This document shows, piece after piece, positions 1 through 8,248 of a DNA stretch of 64,000 nt (its first letter is position 1; each line of letters begins with the position of its first letter). Below the pieces are notes generated by a model. That model had not been told where the DNA came from and ran no database searches. It saw only the letters and a list, made by a program, of their open reading frames with translations. Origin of the DNA: Oligoflexus sp. (GTDB lineage Bacteria; Bdellovibrionota_B; Oligoflexia; Oligoflexales; Oligoflexaceae); contig JACMPP010000020.1 in assembly GCA_014377445.1 (NCBI GenBank), forward strand, positions 16,988 through 80,987, in the 5' to 3' direction. The position numbers and the translations under genes are program-made.

Positions 1-915
1 TATTCGTCACCTCGCATGCCGCAGTCTCTCTATGAGTTTGACGTCAAGTCCAAGCAAAGATCTTTTTTGAAGAGACGATCGATTGGCTCCAGACCCTATA
101 GCGAGGATGATTATGTCGTCAAGCGCGTCTGGGCACCGGCTCGGGACGGACAGTCGATCCCCGTGACCCTGCTCTATCACAAGACGACCAAGCCCGGCGC
201 TCCCATGATTCTTCATTCTTACGGCTCCTATGGAGAAACGCTAGATTGTGACTACAGCAACTACCGTCTCGCTCTGGTCGATCGGGGAATGATCTATGCC
301 ATGGCACATATTCGGGGTGGAATGGAGATGGGCCGCTCCTGGTATCTCGAGGGAAAGCTCGACCGGAAGTGGAACACTTTCAACGATTACATCGATTCCG
401 CGGACTATCTGATTCGTGAAGGATGGACTAAGAGCGGCCAGATTATAGGCGAAGGATCGAGTGCTGGAGGCATGCTCATGGGCGTTGTTGCCAATGAGAG
501 ACCGGACCTTTTCCTCGGCATCGTCGCATCGGTGCCTTTTGTCGATGTTCTGAACACAATGCTGGATCCCGAGCTGCCTTTGACAACGCTGGAATACAAA
601 GAATGGGGCAACCCCAATATTCCAGAAGACTACGAGCGAATCAAAAGCTACTCGCCCTATGAAAACGTAAAAGCCCAGGACTACCCCCATATGCTGGTGG
701 TAGCGGGGCTTCATGATCAGCGGGTGCTCTATTGGGAGGCTGCAAAATGGGTGGCGAAGCTTAGGGACCGAAAGACCAACGATAAGATTCTGCTTCTAAA
801 GATCGAAGATGAATCGGGCCACAGCGGGGCATCTGGGCGTTATGATTCGCTCCGTGAGACCGCTGAGGAGCTGACCTTTATGATTATGCTGAAAGACAAA
901 CATCTGAAGGCTTAA
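1..915 (+). CDS. ptrB: Oligopeptidase B / prolyl oligopeptidase family (S9A), C-terminal part, cut by window edge
   Basis: Serine peptidase that cleaves short peptides after basic residues (family knowledge). Only the catalytic alpha/beta-hydrolase half is present; the frame is open from base 1, so the N-terminal beta-propeller lies outside the window and the ATG at 16 is internal. Seen: the nucleophile motif GSSAGG with Ser codon 460-462, the acid Asp in GLHDQRV (codon 715-717) and the His in GHSGASGR (codon 820-822), in the order Ser-Asp-His expected for S9. The RGG...GRSWY stretch before the nucleophile is typical of oligopeptidase B. No signal peptide can be judged. The next gene is convergent with a short gap and no clear terminator. 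Confidence 0.9.
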   Translation, partial: YSSPRMPQSLYEFDVKSKQRSFLKRRSIGSRPYSEDDYVVKRVWAPARDGQSIPVTLLYHKTTKPGAPMILHSYGSYGETLDCDYSNYRLALVDRGMIYAMAHIRGGMEMGRSWYLEGKLDRKWNTFNDYIDSADYLIREGWTKSGQIIGEGSSAGGMLMGVVANERPDLFLGIVASVPFVDVLNTMLDPELPLTTLEYKEWGNPNIPEDYERIKSYSPYENVKAQDYPHMLVVAGLHDQRVLYWEAAKWVAKLRDRKTNDKILLLKIEDESGHSGASGRYDSLRETAEELTFMIMLKDKHLKA

Positions 916-930
916 TACTTCCTTCTCTGC

Positions 931-1842
931 TTATGGAATGCACTGGGCATGAACGATGCCCCATTCCTTTTCTGAAAACATTTTCTTTTCAGAGCTGTAG
1001 AAGAAAGATCTCTGATCCTTGTCGTAGGTCACAGCTTCCTGCTGCGCGAGACCATGAATCTTCGTTCTTCTGCGGTAGGGAAACCACGCATCACCGGCCT
1101 TGCTGCTACCTTTATCCTCACTCTTCGAGAGCTCGATGACGCCTTGCCAGTTGATGAGCAGAATACGCTCCCCATCATCGCTCGACGTCGCCCCTGTGAT
1201 CATGGTGTAGGGCAGGTCGGTGATCAACTTCGCCTCGCTGTTTCCCTCGCCCTTCCATACTGCGGTCTCCAGTGCAAACACCCGGCTATGCTTCGGTTCT
1301 TTGGCAAAGAAATAGATGGTTTTACCGATCAGCGTCGCCGCTTCAACATCAAGATGTTCGTCCTTCGGAAATTTGAAATCAAACTTTTGGCTACGGATCG
1401 TCGTGCTGCGAACCGTGGCTTCCTCGACTGCCCAGATTGTTCTGCTTCCGCGCCAGTGAAAGTTATCGCCCGTATCGAAGACAAAGATGCAGGAGCCGCC
1501 CCAGGGACATTCCCCTCGACTGAGTTCTTCTGTGTCAGCGATTTTTTCAGTGAAAAGATAGCGGGCGAGGATCGTCCCATCCGTCTTACTGTAAATGAGG
1601 TAAGGATCATTGCCAGAGTCTTGAACGTGAACGAGCGTGGCCGGATCCAGACCGCCCAACACCAGGCCACTCATCTCCTCCAGGTCAGGGTTCATGATTC
1701 GGGGGCTCATTTTATCAAAGCGATAGCTGCTGCAGCCTGCCTTGGCCGGAATTTGTACGCTGGCAGCCCCGAATCCTTCCGATACTGAGACGAAGGAAAG
1801 CGCGACGGCTATCGGAAGAAGCAGGCGAGGAAGAACCTTCAT
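931..1842 (-). CDS. Secreted beta-propeller-like protein of unknown function
   Basis: 303 residues with an N-terminal signal peptide (basic start, then hydrophobic residues 5-18). The body has the spacing of secreted propeller proteins of the phytase-esterase-like/SdiA-regulated type: an EEMSGL motif, a DSGNDP motif, FDTGDNFHWR (compare DxGDN...R), and a later DVEAATL segment. These motifs mark metal- or substrate-binding loops in related families, but no catalytic activity can be assigned here. It converges on the oligopeptidase gene and follows the NrfJ-like gene on the same strand, separated by a terminator hairpin, so it is probably transcribed alone. Confident as a real secreted gene, moderate for the fold. 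Confidence 0.7.
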   Translation of the reverse strand: MKVLPRLLLPIAVALSFVSVSEGFGAASVQIPAKAGCSSYRFDKMSPRIMNPDLEEMSGLVLGGLDPATLVHVQDSGNDPYLIYSKTDGTILARYLFTEKIADTEELSRGECPWGGSCIFVFDTGDNFHWRGSRTIWAVEEATVRSTTIRSQKFDFKFPKDEHLDVEAATLIGKTIYFFAKEPKHSRVFALETAVWKGEGNSEAKLITDLPYTMITGATSSDDGERILLINWQGVIELSKSEDKGSSKAGDAWFPYRRRTKIHGLAQQEAVTYDKDQRSFFYSSEKKMFSEKEWGIVHAQCIP

Positions 1843-1856
1843 TCAGCATCCATGAC

Positions 1857-1886
1857 AAAAAAAGGCTGCTCTCGTATGGAGCAGCC
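1857..1886 (-). terminator. Rho-independent terminator of the NrfJ-like gene
   Basis: Read on the minus strand, an 8-bp perfect stem (GGCTGCTC / GAGCAGCC, 1864-1871 with 1879-1886, 7-nt loop) is followed by seven T. It lies just after the stop of the 1913-2281 gene. Confidence 0.85.
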
Positions 1887-1912
1887 CTGATTGGAAAGAC
1901 GGAAGACCAAGC

Positions 1913-2281
1913 TTAGCGCTTCACTGCGATTTCATTTACGAAGTAAATTTCATCGAAGGTGCGATTCAAAGTCTTGCTGTGAAACTTATGCATGGATTGA
2001 CCATCAGCGAAGGAGACAACATCACCCTTCTTTACCGGAGTCTTGGCTGTGGCGAGCCACATTTTGTCGTTGCCATGCGCGAACTGAACGTAAGTGTAAT
2101 TTTGCACGTCGATCACTTCGACGACTTTACCGGTGAAACCCTCTGCGGATTTCTCGCCCATCGCTTCGCTCGTGAGTTGGCGAGCCGCTTGGAAACCCTG
2201 GGTGTTATCGCCTGCTGCTGATGCAGAACCTGCAAAAGCCAAAACGACGACGGAGAGAAAGGAGATCGATTTAAGAGTCAT
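1913..2281 (-). CDS. Small periplasmic NrfJ-like protein
   Basis: 122 residues with a clear signal peptide ending near residue 22 (SASA-A). The mature part carries the pattern GKVVEVIDVQNYTYVQ..., W-x-A and a C-terminal SKTLNRTFDEIYFV block. I recognise this from small exported proteins annotated NrfJ-related, thought to form an OB-like beta barrel and often found near cytochromes; no cytochrome gene is adjacent here. Monocistronic: a terminator follows directly and the 335-bp spacer upstream can hold its promoter. Function remains unknown. Confidence 0.7.
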   Translation of the reverse strand: MTLKSISFLSVVVLAFAGSASAAGDNTQGFQAARQLTSEAMGEKSAEGFTGKVVEVIDVQNYTYVQFAHGNDKMWLATAKTPVKKGDVVSFADGQSMHKFHSKTLNRTFDEIYFVNEIAVKR

Positions 2282-2616
2282 AACTCTTCCTTTTATGAAA
2301 AGTACTTAGGAAGTATAGCGTAAATTTTCTTAAAGACCTAGCTCAGCCTCTTCTATTAACTCATTTTGCGATATCGAAATGCTCAATACGCATCGTGTAA
2401 ATCGCTGAGGCGCTTGTAGATCATACTGTCCGGTAGTTCAATCGAGTACATCTGTATATTTTTCGAATTTGCAAATCCATCCGAGGTAAGCCAAAATAAA
2501 GGTAATCTAAATCGTGCGCGAAAATACGGAAATTTGTAGGTACTCGCCCAACTTTACCTATTGAGATTACGTTTCGTGCACGATCCCAAATTGCTGTGTC
2601 ATAGAAAGGGATCTAT
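2282..2616. other. 335-bp divergent intergenic region with candidate operator modules
   Basis: Separates the NrfJ-like gene (minus) from the CocE-type hydrolase (plus). No ORF of note. The hydrolase-proximal half holds related modules: GTAATCT (2502-2508) plus ATCGTGCGCGAAA (2511-2523), and, inverted, AGATTAC (2564-2570) plus TTTCGTGCACGAT (2572-2584). Confidence 0.6.
2574..2583. promoter_or_regulatory. Perfect 10-bp palindrome TCGTGCACGA, candidate operator
   Basis: Perfect dyad 34 bp before the hydrolase start codon. A near copy (ATCGTGCGCG) lies in inverted orientation at 2511-2520, which suggests two sites for one regulator. No binding protein can be named. Confidence 0.35.
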
Positions 2617-4233
2617 ATGACAAGGCCACGAATCTGCACGCTTTTTTTCGGAATAGCCGTTCTCTGTTCAAGCGCACACGCACACGCACTCGCCAGCGAC
2701 TCTCAAGACTCTGACAGCAGTAATGTACTTCAGCAAAGCCCCGATGATCAACGCGGTATTTTTAACGATTACAATATCAGTAATGTAAAAATCCGCACCC
2801 ACGACGCACTCCTTCTCGATGCTCGCGCTTACGAGCCCAAAGTCTCAGCTTTCCCAGGCAGGCGCCCGGCGATCATCTTCACCAACTCATGGACTCTCGG
2901 AGAATACGAATACGAGACTCAGGCGCGACGCTTCGCATCGAGGGGTTACATCGTCCTGTCTTACTCCTCTCGGGGATTCGGCGGCTCGGAAGGCGCCGTA
3001 ACGGTCGGTGGCCCCAATGATGTTCAGGACTTTTCGACGATTGTGGACTGGTTGGAAGACAACACCAGAGTCGATGTCGCAAACATCGGTATGGCCGGTG
3101 TTTCGCTTGGGGGCGGTATGGCTCTCCTCGCGCTTGGCAGCGAACCTCGCATCAAGACCGCGGCTTCGTTGAGCGGCTGGGGAAACCTGGAACAATCCAT
3201 CTATCGAAACAACACCATTCAGAGAACCTGGCTCGATATTTTGATCGGCAGCGGAAAACTCACGGGTCATCTCGATCCCGATATCTTCGAACAACTCGAT
3301 CACATGGAGAAGAGAACCGATGTCGTGGCGACCCGTGCCTGGGCCGCCGCACGCTCTCCGGAAAGCTATCTCGATCAAATAAACGCCCGCAAGGCGCCCG
3401 TCTTTATGGAAAACAGTTACCTCGACGCGCTTTTCCCGCCGCTGCAGATTCGTAATTTCTACGAACGCCTCGAAGGCGAGAAACGCATGTTGACCGATGA
3501 GGGCCTGCACGCCAGTGCAGCCATCCCTGGTATCCTCGGCCTGCCTTCCAACCTATGGAATGAGGTGCATGATTGGATGGATCATTATTTGATCGACGAA
3601 AGCATCCCGATCAAAACAGGACTGAGTTTCAAGATAGATAACGAGACGAACTACTTTCAAAATTATCCCGCACTCAATTACAGCGCTCTGAAATTCACCG
3701 CTCTCAACAGTCTTGAAAGTGATTATGAAACGGGTCGTTCCGTGATCTTTTTTCAAGGGAATAAAGACTCAGGAGCCACCACCGGTATTCCTTTCATCAG
3801 CGATGGCTTGAATGTCTATGTCAACGTCCCGGTTAAGAAGAAGATATCGGACATCGACACGCGTTTCGCAGCTGTATTGAAGTCACAGGTCTTGCACGAG
3901 GATCTTAAGGTGAGAGGATCCGCCCGCGTTTCATTCACTCTTCTCCCGCATGAAAGTCCGGTCACGCTCGTCGCTTATCTCTATGATTTGGATGCCTGGG
4001 GAACGGGAGTTCTCGAATCATTTAGCGTGACGAGCTATCAGGACCCAAGCGCGGTGGCGACTGAAGTGAAGATCGATTTGAATGTTTCGGGTTATGAGAT
4101 TCCAAAGGGGCACCGTGTAGCGGTCGCAATTGACACAGTCGATGCGCTCTATACACCGGCGACAGGACGTGATTACTTTGTGAGCATCGCTGCAGAACCG
4201 GCATTGTCAGTAGAACTTCCGGTCATCCAATAA
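2617..4233 (+). CDS. Secreted CocE/NonD-type alpha/beta hydrolase (X-Pro dipeptidyl-peptidase S15 fold)
   Basis: 538 residues. A signal peptide covers residues 1-27 (hydrophobic core LFFGIAVLC, then AHAHALAS). The hydrolase domain spans about 50-340 with nucleophile Ser163 in GVSLGG, acid Asp270 in SYLDALFPP and His298 in GLHAS, the Ser-Asp-His order of this family. The C-terminal 200 residues fit the beta-rich PepX_C/galactose-binding-like domain of S15 enzymes. It is likely a secreted or periplasmic esterase or peptidase; the substrate cannot be told. Upstream lies a palindromic candidate operator. Downstream is a long spacer, so it appears monocistronic. Confidence 0.8.
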   Translation: MTRPRICTLFFGIAVLCSSAHAHALASDSQDSDSSNVLQQSPDDQRGIFNDYNISNVKIRTHDALLLDARAYEPKVSAFPGRRPAIIFTNSWTLGEYEYETQARRFASRGYIVLSYSSRGFGGSEGAVTVGGPNDVQDFSTIVDWLEDNTRVDVANIGMAGVSLGGGMALLALGSEPRIKTAASLSGWGNLEQSIYRNNTIQRTWLDILIGSGKLTGHLDPDIFEQLDHMEKRTDVVATRAWAAARSPESYLDQINARKAPVFMENSYLDALFPPLQIRNFYERLEGEKRMLTDEGLHASAAIPGILGLPSNLWNEVHDWMDHYLIDESIPIKTGLSFKIDNETNYFQNYPALNYSALKFTALNSLESDYETGRSVIFFQGNKDSGATTGIPFISDGLNVYVNVPVKKKISDIDTRFAAVLKSQVLHEDLKVRGSARVSFTLLPHESPVTLVAYLYDLDAWGTGVLESFSVTSYQDPSAVATEVKIDLNVSGYEIPKGHRVAVAIDTVDALYTPATGRDYFVSIAAEPALSVELPVIQ

Positions 4234-4850
4234 TAATTTTCGTTGCCCAAAAACTTTGGCCTTCAATTTGCAATAGCTTACTCAGCAGGCGAGCTCAACT
4301 GAGCCGCCTGGACTATGCAAGTCTGCTGCGCCACATAAGTTCTTCATTGTTTGCCTTCCCCCCAGCTTCCATTTTTTCCATCCAATTGCATACAGAAAAA
4401 TCTTCTCATGCATCCAAGCTCGCAGCAGACAAGCCCAAGTCCAGGGCTTTGCCGGCAAATAGCATTATTATTGTATACTCTTATACTCCTTAGTAAATTC
4501 GCACTTATTCTAAAATGGCAGAATACTGGAGGATACAGTGCACTACCTTCGTTACATGTCACTTTAGACTGGATACTTTCCAAAGCAGTCATGATTTTTG
4601 GGAATGTGAAGACGGAGAGTGACACCGACAGTAGGAAGAAAGAAACAAATGGCCCTGACGAGAAAAGCGAACAGCTAGCTGACCAAACCGACGGGCTAAA
4701 ATAGATCAAAATGACCACTTACGTTGGTCCCAGATATCCGCCATTTTCCAAGCTCTTGCCAGCAGTGACCCATGTCAAATGCTTGCGCTGAAAATTCTCG
4801 AAAAGTCTGCTACGGTCTGCTGATCAATGCCTACACCGTGGAGAGAAAAC
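4234..4850. other. Long spacer with no convincing gene
   Basis: About 600 bases between the hydrolase and dapD. It has a strong hairpin at 4286-4310 and no other clear element. ORFs of 117 and 124 codons lie on opposite strands over the same DNA, but neither shows a recognisable motif or ribosome binding site and their composition is unlike neighbouring proteins. Confidence 0.55.
4286..4310 (+). terminator. Strong hairpin after the hydrolase gene, possible terminator
   Basis: CAGGCG-A-GCTC, loop AACT, GAGC-CGCCTG: 10 bp with one bulged A. No T-run follows, so it may stabilise the mRNA 3' end or act with Rho rather than being a classical intrinsic terminator. Confidence 0.4.
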
Positions 4851-5681
4851 TTGGACATCAAAAATCTACAAGCTACGATTGAACATATTGAACAAGCTTT
4901 AAGCCAAGGCAAGACCGAGGTCCTCAAGGACGAGGCCGAATCCATTCATAGCCTTCTCAAGCATCTCGACGAAGGCACTCTCAGGGTCTGCACGCGCGAA
5001 GGCGACAATTGGTTGACTCATGCTTGGATCAAGCAAGGGATTCTGCAGTACTTCCGTATGATGGAAATGAAAGCATTCGAAGTTGGGCCATTCCACTATT
5101 ACGATAAAATCCCACTCAAGACCAACTACGAACGCCTCAAAGTCCGCGTGGTTCCTCCCGCTACGGCCCGCTACGGATCCTTTATGGAGCCCGGCGTGGT
5201 TTTGATGCCCTCCTACGTGAACATCGGCGCCTTTGTCGGCAAGAATACAATGGTTGATACCTGGGCCACAGTCGGCAGTTGTGCTCAGATCGGAGCCAAC
5301 GTTCACCTCTCCGGCGGCGTCGGCATCGGCGGTGTTTTAGAGCCGGCTCACGCGAAGCCTGTCATCGTTGGCGACGGTGCATTTATCGGTTCTCGTGCTA
5401 TTGTAGTAGAAGGTGTTCAAATAGGTTCGGAAGCGGTTCTGGCTGCCAACGTCACACTCACCGCATCCACGCCCATCATCGACATTCGTGATGGCAAGTT
5501 TGTGGAGACGAGGGGCTTTATTCCTGATCGCGCTGTGGTTTTGCCTGGAACCAAGGAAAAACAAGTGCCCGGCGGCGTGATTCATACGGCTTGTGCTTAC
5601 ATCATCGGGAATCGCAAAGCATCGACCGATCTTAAAACCTCTTTGAACGACACCCTGAGAGAATTTGCCATTTCCGTCTAA
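4851..5681 (+). CDS. dapD: 2,3,4,5-tetrahydropyridine-2,6-dicarboxylate N-succinyltransferase
   Basis: Transfers succinyl from succinyl-CoA to tetrahydrodipicolinate in the lysine/diaminopimelate pathway that feeds peptidoglycan. Seen: an N-terminal helical domain, then left-handed beta-helix hexapeptide repeats (GAFVGKNTMVDTWATVGSCAQIG..., GAFIGSRAIVVEGVQIGSEAVL) and a C-terminal segment with LPGTKEKQVPGGV. I chose the TTG at 4851 because a GGAGAG ribosome site sits 5 nt before it and the resulting 276 residues match the family length of about 274. The ATG at 4827 would add eight residues and has no ribosome site. The ferredoxin gene follows after 19 nt, probably in the same transcript. Confidence 0.95.
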   Translation: MDIKNLQATIEHIEQALSQGKTEVLKDEAESIHSLLKHLDEGTLRVCTREGDNWLTHAWIKQGILQYFRMMEMKAFEVGPFHYYDKIPLKTNYERLKVRVVPPATARYGSFMEPGVVLMPSYVNIGAFVGKNTMVDTWATVGSCAQIGANVHLSGGVGIGGVLEPAHAKPVIVGDGAFIGSRAIVVEGVQIGSEAVLAANVTLTASTPIIDIRDGKFVETRGFIPDRAVVLPGTKEKQVPGGVIHTACAYIIGNRKASTDLKTSLNDTLREFAISV

Positions 5682-5700
5682 GTCTTAACAAAGAGAGCAT

Positions 5701-6042
5701 ATGCCACGAATCGAGTTTCGCCCCGACAACCGCTCGGCTGAAGTGGATGAAAAAACCAAGATTCTCCTTTGCGCTCGTAAGGCAGGCGTGGCGATTCGCT
5801 TCGCCTGCGCTTCCTGTCGCTGCGGGACCTGTGCCGTTCGCATTCTGGATGGAAAGGACAACTTGTCACCGATGAAGGAAGACGAAACAAAGCTTCTGAC
5901 GAGGCTTTCTCTGCCTGCGGACGGCACCGTAAGACTCTCTTGTCAGACTCGGATTATGGGAGACTGTGTGGTCGATCTCAGCTTTCAGAACGAATATGAT
6001 TCTGATATTGGCATGGCTCAGGACGACGATGATGACGAATGA
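5701..6042 (+). CDS. 2Fe-2S ferredoxin (plant/adrenodoxin-type fold)
   Basis: 113-residue electron carrier. The cluster ligands are visible as Cys36-x4-Cys41-x2-Cys44 and Cys81, with extra cysteines at 24, 39 and 89. The fold order (beta strand, ligand loop, then a second ligand near residue 80) matches 2Fe-2S ferredoxins. The C-terminus ends in an acidic run of aspartates. Its redox partner cannot be told; the close downstream position to dapD suggests co-transcription but not a shared pathway. Its 3' end overlaps the last codons of the decayed receiver gene on the other strand. Confidence 0.88.
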   Translation: MPRIEFRPDNRSAEVDEKTKILLCARKAGVAIRFACASCRCGTCAVRILDGKDNLSPMKEDETKLLTRLSLPADGTVRLSCQTRIMGDCVVDLSFQNEYDSDIGMAQDDDDDE

Positions 6043-6380
6043 TAGGGCAGGGTGGGTCTCGTCCTGAGTTTGATCTCATCAAATAAGGATTTGATTCGCA
6101 GAGTATTGATGTCTTCAATCGTCTTCAGGTAGCGGCAAACGCTGATTCCATCAATATCAGGGACCATGACATCAAGCAAAAGGACGTCGGGGGAATTACT
6201 GAGAGCTCATTGTATCGCTTGTTCTCCACTATTCGCCAATAGTAGCGAATATTTATCGCGACCCAGGACGGAGCCCAAAACCTTCACATTTTCGACGACA
6301 TCATCGAGCATGAGGGCGACAGGCTTGCGTCGCTCCAAAGGCTGCCCTCGCAATGGCAAAGCGTGTTCATGAAGTGCCAA
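6018..6380 (-). pseudogene. Decayed response-regulator receiver domain with in-frame stop
   Basis: On the minus strand one frame runs from a TTG at 6380 (GGAGG 9 nt upstream) to a TGA at 6018-6020 but is broken by an internal TGA at 6207-6209. Before the stop it reads like the start of a receiver domain (KPVALMLDDVVENVKVL, then SGEQAI). After it comes PDVLLLDVMVPDIDG, the phospho-acceptor Asp region, followed by VCRYLK. The second half of the fold, with the conserved Thr and Lys, is missing and is replaced by a segment resembling the last helix of a receiver. I read this as a nonsense mutation plus an internal deletion. It lies downstream of the HPt gene on the same strand. Confidence 0.65.
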
Positions 6381-6388
6381 AGAGTAAA

Positions 6389-6404
6389 ACCTCCGGAAGG
6401 AGGT
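6389..6404. other. GGAA-loop hairpin ahead of the decayed receiver gene
   Basis: ACCTCC-GGAA-GGAGGT, a perfect 6-bp stem. On the minus strand it contains the GGAGG that would serve as ribosome site for the TTG start of the decayed receiver, so it could mask that site. Confidence 0.4.
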
Positions 6405-6438
6405 CCCTCCGCTTCTTAGGTTTAGACGAAAAGCTGAT

Positions 6439-6819
6439 TCAGATAAATTGTTCGCCTTGATGCTTCACGGCAGCTTTAGGCTGAAAGTTCCTGAGTTTAA
6501 ACTCGACCTCGTCTTTCAGTTGGTCGACCATTTTACTGATTTCCAAAGGCAAAGCCGTGTAAGATAAAGTGTTGGCACGAGCTTGTTCTTCGATCGCTTT
6601 CAGGATCACGAGAAGATCCTGTCCACCGTAGGGAGAAACCAATCCGCGTAAGACGTGCGCTGCATGTTCAATCGGCTTGAGTTCCGCTTGTTCGAAGGCA
6701 AAAGCCAGAGTTTCGAGACGACCATCGATACAAAGGAGGAGATCCTGCGCGAGTTCGAGAGCCAGGGCTTCATTTCGCTCGACACGCTCCATAAACTGAT
6801 CCCAGTCGAGTAAATTCAT
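6439..6819 (-). CDS. HPt-domain phosphotransfer protein
   Basis: 126 residues, helical, no signal peptide. The phosphorylatable His is His55 in EHAAHVLRGLVSPYGG, matching the HPt pattern H-x-(L)-(K/R)-G with Arg in place of the common Lys, and a later Gly. HPt proteins pass phosphate between receiver domains. A single-domain response regulator starts 212 bp away on the opposite strand and a receiver pseudogene follows on the same strand, so this was probably a small phosphorelay module. The cognate kinase is not obvious; the CheA-like kinase at 13684-16416 carries its own HPt. Confidence 0.75.
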   Translation of the reverse strand: MNLLDWDQFMERVERNEALALELAQDLLLCIDGRLETLAFAFEQAELKPIEHAAHVLRGLVSPYGGQDLLVILKAIEEQARANTLSYTALPLEISKMVDQLKDEVEFKLRNFQPKAAVKHQGEQFI

Positions 6820-7031
6820 ACCAGTGGCTCCTTATAAATAAAGCAGAAAAGCTTTCCGCTATAAAACTCTTTTAGGCCCCAAATGCCAACAGCTCATAGC
6901 GTCATAAATATATTTTAATGGCAGAAATCCAGAGGACATTCGGCGTTAGATCGCTGTTTCGCCGGTAGTAGCTATCGCAAATATGCATGTCAGTATACAC
7001 TTTTTAGAAGATTTGAAAAAAGGAGCAAGCC

Positions 7032-7424
7032 ATGACAACGCATAAACCGATGGTCTTGGTCGTTGATGACGAAGCTATGGCCCGGACCATGGCAAGCAAA
7101 CTGCTGGAAAAAGCAGGATTTCTAACGCACTCGGTGGAAAGCGGAGAAGAATGCCTCCGCTTCGTCGGCCTGCAAAGACCTGACGCTATTTTGCTCGATA
7201 TGCTTATGCCGAAGATGAGTGGATTGGAAGTACTGGAGAAATTGCGGTCGAATGCGGCGACGAAGGGGATACCGGTTCTGCTGGTTACCGCCAAGGGTCA
7301 GGCCGACTTCGTGAAGCAGGCCGTGGCTCTGGGTGTGGATGATTTCATCGTGAAACCATTTCATTCCTTGGATCTGATTGCGCGGGTCAAAAAGAAGGTT
7401 GCGACACCGCTTTCTCAAGGCTGA
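7032..7424 (+). CDS. Single-domain response regulator (CheY-like)
   Basis: 130 residues that are all receiver domain: acidic pair Asp12-Asp13 in LVVDDEA, phospho-acceptor Asp56 in AILLDMLMP, Thr86 in LLVTAKG and Lys108 in FIVKPF, all in canonical places. There is no output domain, so it must act by protein contact or as a phosphorelay intermediate. A strong ribosome site (AAAAAAGGAG) lies 6 nt before the ATG. The gene overlaps the last 10 bases of the convergent 7415-8248 gene. The adjacent HPt protein is a natural phosphate donor or acceptor. Confidence 0.92.
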   Translation: MTTHKPMVLVVDDEAMARTMASKLLEKAGFLTHSVESGEECLRFVGLQRPDAILLDMLMPKMSGLEVLEKLRSNAATKGIPVLLVTAKGQADFVKQAVALGVDDFIVKPFHSLDLIARVKKKVATPLSQG

Positions 7425-8248
7425 TCAAAGAGGACCTTGCTGCCCATTGGCACCTTGGGCCGACCTGATTTCGCGAGAGAGACTTTAGCCAGAACATACT
7501 CGTCGTTCTCATGCACAACGCGGAGCAAAGCCCCGATGTCTTTCTCTGCGTCCGCGACGATCGCCGCCGAAGATTGCTTGAGAATCAAGCCTTGCGCACC
7601 ACGTTTCAGAGGCTTCAGTTTCGCGAGGACCAGATAGTCTTCCATCATCCCAACTACCACCGCGTCGTAACCAAATTGCTGCACGAGCCAACGCGCAGGC
7701 AAATCCTGTCTGAGTGAGTCCGGGCCTTTTTCAAAGGATACCTGAGGCGCACTGAGACCCTTTGATGTCTGATAAATCGCCCAGACCGATGGTGTCCCAT
7801 TGGTTTTGATCACAACGCCTTCAGCCTGACTCAATTCAGCATATCGCTTGAGCCGTGACACGAGTTCGTCGGCTTTCACTTCGGCTTTCTTTTGAGTTGG
7901 ATTCAACTGTATCCAGAGTCGGATAGATTCAGGATCGGCGAGCTCAAACCAACCATAGCCTTCAAACTGGGCTCGATCGATGCCCAGAGGTGAAGGCGCA
8001 CCATAAGCGCCGCCTTGCTCCTGCAAAAAGAGCCAGCGGCGTGGAATCGCGTGAGCGATCTTACCTGAATCTTTTTCCCAGGCGCTCAATATACCCGCGT
8101 AGTCGGCGCCTTTGGCTTCGACTTTCTCCTCAACTTTTTCTTCAGGCTTCGCTTCTGATTTTTCCTCTTCCGATTCCTGCGCAAAGCCAAGAGAACTCGT
8201 CGTGAGAGCGATCATTAGCAAGGCTCGTTTGATGCCTGGGCTTTTCAT
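7415..8248 (-). CDS. Exported protein of unknown function, coupled to the SpoIIE phosphatase
   Basis: 277 residues with a signal peptide (residues 1-23, LTTSSLGFAQ), then a highly charged Glu/Lys stretch (about 25-48) and a globular domain I do not recognise. Its ATG overlaps the phosphatase stop (ATGA, 8245-8248), so translation is coupled. The repeated LAKLKPLKRG and VLAKVSL segments hint at beta structure. Being exported while its partner is a membrane-bound phosphatase suggests a role on the periplasmic side of the same pathway (inference). Confidence 0.65.
   Translation of the reverse strand: MKSPGIKRALLMIALTTSSLGFAQESEEEKSEAKPEEKVEEKVEAKGADYAGILSAWEKDSGKIAHAIPRRWLFLQEQGGAYGAPSPLGIDRAQFEGYGWFELADPESIRLWIQLNPTQKKAEVKADELVSRLKRYAELSQAEGVVIKTNGTPSVWAIYQTSKGLSAPQVSFEKGPDSLRQDLPARWLVQQFGYDAVVVGMMEDYLVLAKLKPLKRGAQGLILKQSSAAIVADAEKDIGALLRVVHENDEYVLAKVSLAKSGRPKVPMGSKVLFDQP

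Noticed and set aside
1054..1788. 244-codon plus-strand ORF opposite the secreted propeller gene
   Set aside because: The minus-strand frame has a signal peptide and family-like motifs; the plus-strand translation shows none.
4351..4704. 117-codon ORF on the plus strand and a 124-codon ORF on the minus strand over the same DNA
   Set aside because: No ribosome site, no recognisable domain, composition unlike neighbours, and overlapping frames on both strands; kept as spacer.
6166..6372. 68-codon plus-strand ORF
   Set aside because: It is the antisense of the decayed receiver domain, which explains the sequence much better.
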